DNA of 64,000 nt from CAZYVD01 sp964651045 (GTDB taxonomy: Bacteria > Zhuqueibacterota > QNDG01 > DSAB01), in the NCBI GenBank assembly GCA_964651045.1, contig CAZYVD010000001.1:1-64000 (forward strand). Reading direction: 5' to 3'. The position numbers and the translations under genes are program-made. The notes below the pieces were generated by a model, which saw nothing but the letters and a program-made list of their open reading frames with translations, searched no databases and had not been told where the DNA came from. Positions 9,397 to 18,721 of the stretch are shown here, piece after piece; the stretch's first letter is position 1, and every line of letters begins with the position of its first letter.

Positions 9397-9912
9397 TTAA
9401 TCTACAAATTTTATATTCTTAAGAACGTTCCACCTTGGATCTTGAACATCTCTCTTACACGAGCATTTCTTTATATTCAAATTTGTACCGCATACATCAC
9501 ACAGACCCTTGCATTCTTCCCTGCATAAAATCTTGATCGGAATAGCAAGGACGAGCGCATCTATAAAATCCTGAGTAAGATCGATTTCTTGAGATGATGG
9601 AGGGATAAATTTTACATCATCATCTCTCTTCCCTCTAATTTTCGCTCTATCAAATGTATAAAGAACAGAAATCTTACCCTGAATATTCTTGTCAAACTCA
9701 CCACCACAACGATCACATATCAATCTTGCAAATGTATCCGCCGTCAACTGGATATAATAATCTTGTCCCATCTTGTTGACGAGTACAGTAACATTCACCT
9801 CTCTGCAGAAACGAACATCCTCGTTTCCGCTTATTTGTTGGTAAAAAGAGGTGAATTGGAATGTTGAAAACCCCTCTTTCAGCAGAAGAGGGATTTTTAA
9901 AATTCTATTCAA
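9397..9912 (-). CDS. DUF177 (YceD-family) protein
   Basis: The YceD/DUF177 family is linked to large-subunit rRNA accumulation and almost always precedes rpmF, as here (19 bases upstream). The protein has the typical CDRCGGEF pair at about residues 65-72 and a second Cys cluster CREECKGLCDVCGTNL near 140-155, plausibly binding zinc. The only fitting start is a TTG at 9912 without a clear ribosome-binding site; the N-terminal KIPLLLKEGFSTFQF matches the family beginning loosely. This N-terminal coding stretch also forms a strong hairpin (9867-9898), so the start is uncertain. Confidence 0.8.
   Translation of the reverse strand: MNRILKIPLLLKEGFSTFQFTSFYQQISGNEDVRFCREVNVTVLVNKMGQDYYIQLTADTFARLICDRCGGEFDKNIQGKISVLYTFDRAKIRGKRDDDVKFIPPSSQEIDLTQDFIDALVLAIPIKILCREECKGLCDVCGTNLNIKKCSCKRDVQDPRWNVLKNIKFVD
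9867..9898. terminator. hairpin with flanking A/T runs at the end of the redox operon
   Basis: On the minus strand an arm AAAATCCCTCTT, loop CTGCTGA and arm AAGAGGGGTTTT form a 12-base stem with one wobble pair. It lies about 70 bases after the NfnB-like stop codon, in the right place for an intrinsic terminator of the redox operon, and it works equally in the plus direction (ATTTTT tail). It also overlaps the first codons of the DUF177 reading frame, so it could instead be an attenuator for the ribosomal/fatty-acid operon. Confidence 0.6.
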
Positions 9913-9968
9913 AATTGAAGTCCAATTTACTTATTTATTTTAAAATAATCAAGATAAAAATCCAAATA

Positions 9969-11381
<1,413 letters not shown>

Positions 11382-11409
11382 TTAAGTTTGATTTGACAAA
11401 AATATCTAC

Positions 11410-12228
11410 TTATAAATTTATCTCTTCTGAAACAGTCTCTTCCCTCATATAGGCTCTCCTACGCTTGAGGAGCAGATTCCAGTTCACCTCATGTCCATCA
11501 AAATCCGGTCCATCGACACATGCAAATTTGGTCTCCCCTCCAACCTCAACTCTGCATGCTCCGCACATTCCAGTGCCATCCACCATTACTGGATTAAGGC
11601 TTACAATGGTCTTAACTGAGCTTGATCTGGTCGCCTCTGAAACATCATACATCATAAATGTGCATCCAATCGCAACTACTCTATCGATCCTTTCTCCTGC
11701 ATCGAGCATCTCCTTCAGCCTATCAGAGTTGTGGCCGCGCTTACCTGCCGACCCATCAACGGTTGATACTATGACCCGGTCACTGACTGTTCTCATCCTA
11801 TCTTCCCAGTAAAGAAGAAAACTGCTGCGTGCTTCTATAAAACTGTAGACCCTGTTCCCTGCCTCCTTCATGGCCCTTGCCACAGGATAGATGCTCCCTA
11901 TACCATAACATCCGCCAACACAGGCAACTGTTCCAAATTTATCAATCTCTATCATCTTTCCTAAAGGACCAGTAAATGTTGGGATCTCGCTCCCCTCTTT
12001 CAGTTCGGCCAGTTTACGTGTAGACCTTCCAACCTGCATGAAACTACACGTTATAGTTGCCCCCTCCCTGTCCCAGTCAGCAACAGTCAGTGGTATGCGT
12101 TCACCATATTCATCTACCTTTACTATCACAAAATGGCCCGGCTGTATTTTTCGGGCAATAAAACTATTCTCGATCGTTAAAAGATGAATGTTTGGAACAA
12201 TCATCTTCCTTTGGATAACTCTATTCAT
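11410..12228 (-). CDS. NfnA-like ferredoxin-NADP+ reductase family subunit
   Basis: This protein resembles NfnA and the PyrK-like [2Fe-2S] flavoproteins: an FAD-binding beta barrel with the segment PLTVADWD near residue 48, an NAD(P)-binding half with VACVGGCYGIGSIYP, and a C-terminal [2Fe-2S] site in GTGMCGACRVEVGGETKFACVDGP. The ATG at 12228 overlaps the preceding gene's stop (CATGAATAG) and has AAGG in place, giving 272 residues. With the NfnB-like neighbour it could form a bifurcating flavin pair exchanging electrons between NAD(H), NADP(H) and ferredoxin. It is a paralogue of the N-terminal half of the fusion at 20796-23063. Confidence 0.85.
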   Translation of the reverse strand: MNRVIQRKMIVPNIHLLTIENSFIARKIQPGHFVIVKVDEYGERIPLTVADWDREGATITCSFMQVGRSTRKLAELKEGSEIPTFTGPLGKMIEIDKFGTVACVGGCYGIGSIYPVARAMKEAGNRVYSFIEARSSFLLYWEDRMRTVSDRVIVSTVDGSAGKRGHNSDRLKEMLDAGERIDRVVAIGCTFMMYDVSEATRSSSVKTIVSLNPVMVDGTGMCGACRVEVGGETKFACVDGPDFDGHEVNWNLLLKRRRAYMREETVSEEINL

Positions 12229-14815
12229 GGTCAACCTTCTCTATTTTTACTGAAAATTCCATTCTTTTCAAATATTCATGCCTCAATCCTTCTGTCCAGA
12301 CTCTAATGGTTTTTCTCATGACAGAGTCTGATATCTGGGCAAAACCTACAATAGACTTACCATCTCTGAATTTCACTCTGACCTCATCACCATCTTTTAC
12401 TCCTATTTTCTCTGCATCCTGCGGATTCAGCTCAACGCCTTTCTCTTTAAAAATCTTCTCCATTCCGCCTACATTTTTCACCAGACTGCCGTTTCTATAG
12501 CCATAAACCCTCCATCCAGTAACCATTTGAACACCACCTGCCCCTCCAACATCGACATTGAATTGTAAAAACTCGGCCTCATTCTCTCTAAACTCCTCGC
12601 CCACGTAATATCCCTTCTTCCCAACCTTTCCTGAACCGAGCCCTCTAAACTCTGGAACCAGACTGCCAACTTCCCTCAAAATATCGGACGAATTCTTGTA
12701 ATCAAAACCTCCGGCTCCCATCTCCCTTGCAATTGCTGAACAAATCGACCAGTCGGGTCTGGTTTGATGGAGCGGCTTTAAAATCTTCCGAAACCGCTGC
12801 ACTCTTCCCTCAAGATTCATCATTGTTCCATCTCTCTCCACCATGTGGGATGCTGGAAGCACTACATCGGCAATACTTGTCCAGTCGGTTTGAAATATTG
12901 TCTGGACGACTAAAAATTCAGGCTTGCCTGCATTGCCCATTGGAACCTCACCTGCCAAATAAAGACATTTGATCTTTCTCTCATCCATTCCTTTTAAAAT
13001 CTCATCAATACTCTGTCCGGCTTTGGGATCGATCCTGCAGCCCCATGCCTTCCCGTATCTTTCCCTCGACTCTCTATCTTTTATAGAAACAATGCCAGGC
13101 AGGATGTCAGGGCAGCATCCCATCTCAATACACCCCATCATATTGCTCTCCCCAACAACCAGCAGTATCTTTCCCTCAAAAAGAATTGCAAGGTCAAACA
13201 GGGCAGACATTGCACTGCCCGCTCCTCTCTGGAGTACAAAATCAGGACCGCAGATAAAAACAACTCTCTTTCCTCTGAGGATAGAGAGCAAAGACTCAAC
13301 TTCTTGAAATGATACTCCAGTCATCTTCTTGAAAGAAGCAGGATCAATATCTATGAGGCTCTTCTCAACCTTTTTCCATCCCTTCTTTCTATTAAGATTT
13401 GATCCATCTTCTTTATTCAGATGACTTAGGATAGCCGAAACAACAGCACCATAACTACCCTGGCTGGGTCTAGCGAACATATCAGCATGTACTGCAAGTT
13501 TTGAAACATGTGAATCGATTACCACAAGAGTTGCACCAGATCTGAGTGCACTCTTTATTCTTACTGCTACAACAGGATGTGAACTCGGGATATCTCCACC
13601 CAGTACAACCACAACACCTGCCTTGTCAATCTCATCCATCGGCCTCATCAGAATATCTGTGTGGATCGCCTTTTTTAAGAAATCGACAAATTCCTCATGA
13701 GCAAAATCTGAAGAACAGGATATGTTGTTGCTCTTCATCACTGCCCTTGCAAATTTCTGGAATATATAACCATCCTCGATTGAAACATGTGGAGAGACTA
13801 TCAATCCAAACTCATCCCCTCTGTATTTGGAAAATTCTTCTGCAACCCTCTTCAGTGCCTCCTCCCATGTCGTCTCTACAAGCCTCCCATCTCTCCTGAC
13901 CATTGGCTTCTGTACCCTGTCATTGCTGTAAACCATATCAACTATTCCGAATCTACCCCTAACACACATGCTTCTACCAAAAGAGTTGCGCCCTTGAGAA
14001 TATGTTGTTCCGATGAGCCTCCCTTCTGCAATTTTATAATTAATCGAACATCCTACAGAACAGTATGGGCATAGCGACTCGACAAACCTTTCTGGCCTTC
14101 CTTCCCATTTGCTTCTTTTATCATAGAGTGCACCTGTAGGACATACATCGACACATGCACCACAAAACCCGCATCCCGTCTCTATATGCGACTTACCAAA
14201 AGCAGTACCCACTCCTGTTCTGTCTCCCCTATATGTAAATGTCAAGGTGCCATTGACTCTGAGGTCATTACACACTCTTACACATCTGCCGCATAATATA
14301 CAGAGATTGTAATCTCTGTCAAAAAATGGATCCTCCTTCTCGACAGTAAGGTTTCTGTATGATATGGGGAATCTTATCTCTTTGAGACCAAAGTACTCTA
14401 TCAGATCCTGAAGTTCACACTCTCCATTGTTTGGACAGTACTGGCATCCTGTTATTACTCCCGCCTTACGAATCGTTCCCTGATAATCATCACAGCTATC
14501 TCTCTTGTCGCAGATCAAACATGTATATGGGTGTTCAGAGAGAATCAGCTCAAAAATGTTTCTTCTTAGTAACTGAAGGGCAGGAGTGTTTGTCTGCACC
14601 TCCATACCATCCACGGCTGGTGTAGTGCAGGCGGTTGGGAATCCTCTCATTCCCTTGATCTCTACTATGCAGAGCCTGCAGCTACCAGCAGGTTGAAGTA
14701 GTGGATGATCACAAAGTGTTGGTATATATATATTATTTTTTCTTGCTACTTCTAGTACCGTCATGCCCTTTTTGGCTTTGACTAATTTTCCGTCTATGTT
14801 GAGAGAAATGCTCAT
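12221..14815 (-). CDS. NuoG/formate dehydrogenase alpha-like iron-sulfur subunit, catalytic Cys/Sec absent
   Basis: The 864 residues carry, in order, a [2Fe-2S] domain (C35, C46, C49, C63), a His-Cys3 [4Fe-4S] site (H95, C99, C102, C108), two ferredoxin [4Fe-4S] sites (C172/175/178/182 and C215/218/221/225) and a molybdopterin-oxidoreductase domain whose own cluster is C249, C252, C256, C284. In formate dehydrogenases a Cys or Sec precedes a His after an NN segment; here NNISCSSDFAHEEF (363-376) puts Ala372 before His373. It may therefore be an electron-transfer subunit as in NuoG rather than a formate dehydrogenase. It occupies the place of HydA in bifurcating hydrogenase operons, ten bases after the HydB-like gene. 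GAGG lies five bases before the ATG. Confidence 0.82.
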   Translation of the reverse strand: MSISLNIDGKLVKAKKGMTVLEVARKNNIYIPTLCDHPLLQPAGSCRLCIVEIKGMRGFPTACTTPAVDGMEVQTNTPALQLLRRNIFELILSEHPYTCLICDKRDSCDDYQGTIRKAGVITGCQYCPNNGECELQDLIEYFGLKEIRFPISYRNLTVEKEDPFFDRDYNLCILCGRCVRVCNDLRVNGTLTFTYRGDRTGVGTAFGKSHIETGCGFCGACVDVCPTGALYDKRSKWEGRPERFVESLCPYCSVGCSINYKIAEGRLIGTTYSQGRNSFGRSMCVRGRFGIVDMVYSNDRVQKPMVRRDGRLVETTWEEALKRVAEEFSKYRGDEFGLIVSPHVSIEDGYIFQKFARAVMKSNNISCSSDFAHEEFVDFLKKAIHTDILMRPMDEIDKAGVVVVLGGDIPSSHPVVAVRIKSALRSGATLVVIDSHVSKLAVHADMFARPSQGSYGAVVSAILSHLNKEDGSNLNRKKGWKKVEKSLIDIDPASFKKMTGVSFQEVESLLSILRGKRVVFICGPDFVLQRGAGSAMSALFDLAILFEGKILLVVGESNMMGCIEMGCCPDILPGIVSIKDRESRERYGKAWGCRIDPKAGQSIDEILKGMDERKIKCLYLAGEVPMGNAGKPEFLVVQTIFQTDWTSIADVVLPASHMVERDGTMMNLEGRVQRFRKILKPLHQTRPDWSICSAIAREMGAGGFDYKNSSDILREVGSLVPEFRGLGSGKVGKKGYYVGEEFRENEAEFLQFNVDVGGAGGVQMVTGWRVYGYRNGSLVKNVGGMEKIFKEKGVELNPQDAEKIGVKDGDEVRVKFRDGKSIVGFAQISDSVMRKTIRVWTEGLRHEYLKRMEFSVKIEKVDHE

Positions 14816-14825
14816 ACCATCCTCT

Positions 14826-16640
14826 TTATTCTATGACAACAGCATCAAACTTACATACCTCTTTACACGATCCACACTTTATACAGAGTGCACTATCTAT
14901 AATGTGCGGACTCTTCTTTTCGCCAGATATAGCACCCACTGAACATGCTCGCATACACACTCCACAGCCGGTACATTTATCCTGATCTATTGAATAGGTG
15001 ATCAGTTGTTTACACACACCAGCCTCACACCTCTTATCTCTGATATGGGCCTCATATTCATCACGAAAATATCTCAGAGTTGTAAGTACAGGGTTTGGTG
15101 CAGTCTGGCCCAATCCGCACAAAGAACCATTTTTAATACTATTTGCAATCTCCTCAAGACGCTCCAGATCTCCTTCTCTTCCTCTTCCCTCTGTAATCGC
15201 AGTAAGCATCTCCTTCATCCTCTGCAGCCCGACCCTGCATGGAGTACATTTTCCGCACGATTCATCTGTCAAGAACGATACGAAATAGAGAGCCACATCT
15301 ACCATGCAGGTGTCTTCATCCATAACAATTAACCCGCCTGAACCCATTATTGCACCAGCCTTTGTCAACTCCTCATAATCTACTGGAAGATCTAATAGAT
15401 CTGCAGGGATACAACCTCCTGATGGCCCTCCTGACTGAACCGCCTTGAACTTCTTTCCACCAGGGATTCCTCCACCTATGTTATAGATGATCTCCCTTAG
15501 AGTAATTCCCATTGGAACTTCAACCAGGCCGGAATTGTTAATCTTACCCACTAATGAGAAAACCTTTGTTCCTTTGCTCTTCTCCGTTCCAAGGCGGGAA
15601 TACCACTCACTTCCCCTCTGGATTATTATCGGTACATTTGCCCAGGTCTCTACATTGTTTATATTTGTTGGTTTACCCCACAGACCCTTCTCTGCTGGAA
15701 ATGGTGGACGCGGCCTTGGCCTGCCAACCTTTCCTTCTATCGAAGCCATCAAGGCAGTCTCTTCTCCACAGACAAATGCTCCTCCACCTCTTACTACTTC
15801 GATCTCAAAACTAAAATCTGTATCTAGGATATTCCTGCCGAGAAGGCCATAATCGGTTGCCTGCTCTATTGCCTTTCTGATCCTCTTTACTGCAAGCGGA
15901 TATTCATCACGCACATATACAAATCCCTTTTCGGCTCCAATGGCCTTTGCTCCTATTGTCATTCCCTCAATAACAGCATGAGGATCTGCCTCAAGAATAG
16001 ATCTATCCATATAGGCTCCGGGATCTCCTTCGTCAGCATTGCAGATCAGGTATTTCACATCACCCTTTGCCTTTCTGCACAACTCCCATTTAATTCCTGT
16101 GGGAAAACCAGCACCTCCTCTTCCTCTCAAACCAGAAGCCTTTATCTCACCTATTATCTCCTCTGGAGACATCGATGTCAGTGCCTTGACTAATGCACCA
16201 TATCCATCAAATGCTATATATTCATCGATCTGCTCGGGATCGATCCTTCCCCGATTCCTCAGTACAACAAGCCTCTGATGCTTGAAAAACTCGATATCGC
16301 TCATTCTGGGAATTGGCTTCTCTTTGTCCTCGGGTACATACATCAACCTCTCGACCGGCCTGCCTTTTAAGAAGTGCTCCTCCACCAGAAATGGAATGTC
16401 TTCCTCTGTGAGGCGCTGATAGAATACATCATCCGGCTTGACCACTGCGATTGGGCCTCGCTCGCAAAACCCGTTGCAGCCTGTATCGATTACCTGCACT
16501 TCATCTTCAAGCCCGAGCCTCTTTATCTCTCTCTCAAAGGCAGCCCTGATTTCCAGAGATTTGTTAGAAACACATGCCGTACCGGCACAAACCAACACAT
16601 GGGTTCTGTAAGTCTTCAATTCCACCCCCTTTTTACTCAT
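14826..16640 (-). CDS. NuoF/HydB-like NADH-binding flavoprotein subunit
   Basis: The 604 residues match HydB of bifurcating hydrogenases. An N-terminal thioredoxin-like [2Fe-2S] domain (CAGTAC near 18-23, CNGFC near 54-58) precedes the NuoF core, with FMN/NADH motifs GLRGRGGAGFPTG and NADEGDPGAYMDR, the [4Fe-4S] site SCGKCTPCR and a final Cys in SLCGLG. Two C-terminal ferredoxin clusters follow (CTGCGVCMRAC, CIKCGSCKEVC). It should oxidise or reduce NAD(H) and distribute electrons, being the likely bifurcation site by analogy. It overlaps the upstream NuoE-like gene by eight bases. Confidence 0.92.
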   Translation of the reverse strand: MSKKGVELKTYRTHVLVCAGTACVSNKSLEIRAAFEREIKRLGLEDEVQVIDTGCNGFCERGPIAVVKPDDVFYQRLTEEDIPFLVEEHFLKGRPVERLMYVPEDKEKPIPRMSDIEFFKHQRLVVLRNRGRIDPEQIDEYIAFDGYGALVKALTSMSPEEIIGEIKASGLRGRGGAGFPTGIKWELCRKAKGDVKYLICNADEGDPGAYMDRSILEADPHAVIEGMTIGAKAIGAEKGFVYVRDEYPLAVKRIRKAIEQATDYGLLGRNILDTDFSFEIEVVRGGGAFVCGEETALMASIEGKVGRPRPRPPFPAEKGLWGKPTNINNVETWANVPIIIQRGSEWYSRLGTEKSKGTKVFSLVGKINNSGLVEVPMGITLREIIYNIGGGIPGGKKFKAVQSGGPSGGCIPADLLDLPVDYEELTKAGAIMGSGGLIVMDEDTCMVDVALYFVSFLTDESCGKCTPCRVGLQRMKEMLTAITEGRGREGDLERLEEIANSIKNGSLCGLGQTAPNPVLTTLRYFRDEYEAHIRDKRCEAGVCKQLITYSIDQDKCTGCGVCMRACSVGAISGEKKSPHIIDSALCIKCGSCKEVCKFDAVVIE

Positions 16641-17082
16641 ACATTTTTAAAACCTTATCAAGACTCTTCTGATTGAGTTTGCCGTGAAAATTCTCATCAA
16701 TGACTACAACCGGTGCAAGACCACAGCATCCAACACATCTGACTGCCTCAAGTGTAAATCTATTATCTGCCGTTGTCTCACCAGTCTTAATATTCAAATC
16801 TCTTTCTAGTTTGTCGAGCAATCTTGCTCCTCCCCTGACATGGCATGCAGTGCCGAGGCAGACATTAATTGTATGACGGCCCCGTGGAATTAGGCTGAAT
16901 GCCTTATAGAAAGTAGCAAGTGAAAAGAGCCGTGACAGCGGAACCTTTACCTTGGATGCAACAAACAGAAGATCCTTCTCTGGAAGGTAACCCTTCTCTT
17001 TCTGTATATCCTGCAGTATGGCAATCAGTCCTGATTCATTACTGCCGTACCTTTCGACTATTTTTTGTATCGATTTCAACAA
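16633..17082 (-). CDS. NuoE/HydC-like [2Fe-2S] thioredoxin-fold subunit
   Basis: The 149-residue protein is the small partner of NuoF/HydB. It has the helical N-terminal part (GLIAILQDIQKEKGYLP) and the [2Fe-2S] ligands in CLGTACHVRGG and CVGCCGLAPVV. The reading frame starts with TTG at 17082, four bases after a GGGAGG site; a second TTG follows directly. It overlaps the NuoF/HydB gene, so the two are co-translated. It follows the HATPase gene by nine bases. Confidence 0.92.
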   Translation of the reverse strand: MLKSIQKIVERYGSNESGLIAILQDIQKEKGYLPEKDLLFVASKVKVPLSRLFSLATFYKAFSLIPRGRHTINVCLGTACHVRGGARLLDKLERDLNIKTGETTADNRFTLEAVRCVGCCGLAPVVVIDENFHGKLNQKSLDKVLKMYE

Positions 17083-17091
17083 TACCTCCCT

Positions 17092-17625
17092 CTAATTTTC
17101 AATCGATCTATTAAGTTCTTCTCTAACGAACTCTATCACCTCAGGAGAACTACGAGATAAACCTCCAAATTTCTTTTTGATTCTTTTGGTAGACCAAAAA
17201 AAGTCATTCTCTTCTTTATGATATCGATAATAGAACTCAACATCAGGGCAGCCTATTATTAGAGTCACCAGGGTTTCAACAATGTTGCCAAGAGGTTGAC
17301 GATCAATGTGTGTAAGACCAAATTCGGCTCTTACATCTGTTCCTCTGCCTGGATGTGACTCTATTTTAATCCCCCCGCCACTCCTTTTTGCAGCTTCTGC
17401 CATCATAGACAGCCCCAATCCAACCCTCCCGCTTTCTTTTGTAGTTACAAAAGGATCCAGAGATCTCTCCACGAGCTCTTCATCCATTCCCCTGCCGTTG
17501 TCTCGAATCTCTATCACGAGTAGATTCTTTCTTCTATCCTCCTCTATCGATATATGAACCTCGCTTGCCTCAGCCCTAATAGAGTTCTCCACTATATCCA
17601 TTATATGCATGGAAAGTTCTAACAA
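17092..17625 (-). CDS. HATPase_c domain protein of the hydrogenase-type operon
   Basis: A 177-residue GHKL ATPase without a histidine-phosphorylation domain. The N box is DIVENSIRAEASEV, the G1 box IRDNGRGMDE and the G2 box GRVGLGLSM. A homologous ATPase lies next to HydC in Thermotoga-type hydrogenase operons (from memory, TM1422-like). The start is TTG at 17625 with AGGGG nine bases before it; family members begin with the same ELSMHIMDIVENS segment, so the later ATG would cut into it. It may act as a switch kinase or anti-sigma-like regulator; target unknown. Confidence 0.8.
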   Translation of the reverse strand: MLELSMHIMDIVENSIRAEASEVHISIEEDRRKNLLVIEIRDNGRGMDEELVERSLDPFVTTKESGRVGLGLSMMAEAAKRSGGGIKIESHPGRGTDVRAEFGLTHIDRQPLGNIVETLVTLIIGCPDVEFYYRYHKEENDFFWSTKRIKKKFGGLSRSSPEVIEFVREELNRSIEN

Positions 17626-17636
17626 ACCACATGCCC

Positions 17637-18380
17637 CTATACAATAAGATTTCTCCCATTTTCATTTCTAAGTGCCATTCTGATTTCATCTATTGTAGAA
17701 TCTTCTATATAGAATCTTGTCACGCCGCTTCCTATTATGTCAAGAGTATGAGCATCCGATGATCTTAATAGTGGAAATTTTTCTGCTCCATTAATACCTT
17801 TTACAACCTCTTCGATATCACTGGAGGAAGAAATTTCGAGAGCATCTATATTCAAATCATCTGGAATCAACCCAAGTTGAGAAGTAAGGCTGAACCTATT
17901 TCTGTCAATGTGCGAAGCAATGGCAAGACCGCCAGATCTGTGAATTCTATCAATCGTTTCATCAAGTGTTAAATCTACCGAACCAATGAGTAGTCGATCA
18001 ACGATTCCTTCTACCTCATCCACTTCATTTGCAACAACCTGAATTCCAAAGAGCTCTTCATCATTTTTGCCGGGCGTGAGAAGAGAGTAAACATCTCTCT
18101 GGAGAAGCTCTGCATCATCTGCACTGTCAAACAGGGCCAGAATATGTATTTCCTCTGATGTTGTTATCTCCATTCCAGCCAGAACCGTAAGTTCTGTCAT
18201 CTCTGCTGCCCTTTGAACAGCAGCAACATTCTCTGCCGAGTTGTGGTCACATATTGCTATCATATCGATTCTTCTTTCAATACAGGTTCTTACAATATTT
18301 ATTGGTGTCATCTCAAGCTCTGCACATGGGGAAAGGCAGGTGTGAATGTGCAAATCTCCGACAAAAGCTTTCAACATCAC
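17637..18380 (-). CDS. PHP-domain metal-dependent phosphoesterase
   Basis: The 247 residues carry PHP metal-binding motifs: GDLHIHTCLSPC at the N terminus, CDHNSAEN near 43, AGMEITTSEEIHILALF, SHIDRNRF and SSDAHTLD near the C terminus. PHP domains are phosphoesterases; here the gene is embedded in a redox-signalling cassette, as in Thermotoga-type hydrogenase operons, and its substrate is unknown. Start may be GTG at 18380 (GTGA overlap with the DRTGG stop) or the next codon ATG at 18377 (TGATG overlap). Confidence 0.85.
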   Translation of the reverse strand: MMLKAFVGDLHIHTCLSPCAELEMTPINIVRTCIERRIDMIAICDHNSAENVAAVQRAAEMTELTVLAGMEITTSEEIHILALFDSADDAELLQRDVYSLLTPGKNDEELFGIQVVANEVDEVEGIVDRLLIGSVDLTLDETIDRIHRSGGLAIASHIDRNRFSLTSQLGLIPDDLNIDALEISSSSDIEEVVKGINGAEKFPLLRSSDAHTLDIIGSGVTRFYIEDSTIDEIRMALRNENGRNLIV

Positions 18381-18721
18381 CCTTTTCTTCCAACACCCAT
18401 GCCAAATAGTCTTCCTGCAAGTTCAAAGGCAGTGAGATTGCTCCTCAGAAGCACAACACCCTCCTCTTCCGATTTTGCCACAGTATCTTCAGAAGGTTCT
18501 TTACCGCCAATTATTACGATTCCTGCCAGCTCCTTTAATGTAGCAACTGCTACTATATTTTTATGAACCTGAAGTGTAAGCCACAGATCGCCCTTATTGC
18601 TGTTTGCTATAACATCGCTTAGAAGATCACTAACATACCCCCCACTCACTTCCACATTTAACCTATCCCCACCGGCTCTAACCTCAAGACCCAGCTCATC
18701 TACTATTTTTTTTAACTCCAT
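18377..18721 (-). CDS. DRTGG-domain protein (first copy)
   Basis: The 114-residue protein resembles the DRTGG domain found alone in hydrogenase operons and within phosphotransacetylase and CBS-pyrophosphatase proteins. Visible segments are GGYVSDLLSDVIANSNKGDLWLT near the middle and VVLLRSNLTAFELAGRLFGMG at the end. It probably binds a nucleotide or an adenosine-based ligand; I infer this from family knowledge, not from a residue seen. Its ATG overlaps the preceding stop by one base (TAATG). A paralogue is encoded at 20429-20776. Confidence 0.75.
   Translation of the reverse strand: MELKKIVDELGLEVRAGGDRLNVEVSGGYVSDLLSDVIANSNKGDLWLTLQVHKNIVAVATLKELAGIVIIGGKEPSEDTVAKSEEEGVVLLRSNLTAFELAGRLFGMGVGRKG

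Noticed and set aside
12221..14815. A selenocysteine-containing formate dehydrogenase
   Set aside because: No in-frame UGA lies in the gene and the residue before the conserved His is Ala372; the gene is read as NuoG/FDH-like without the metal ligand.
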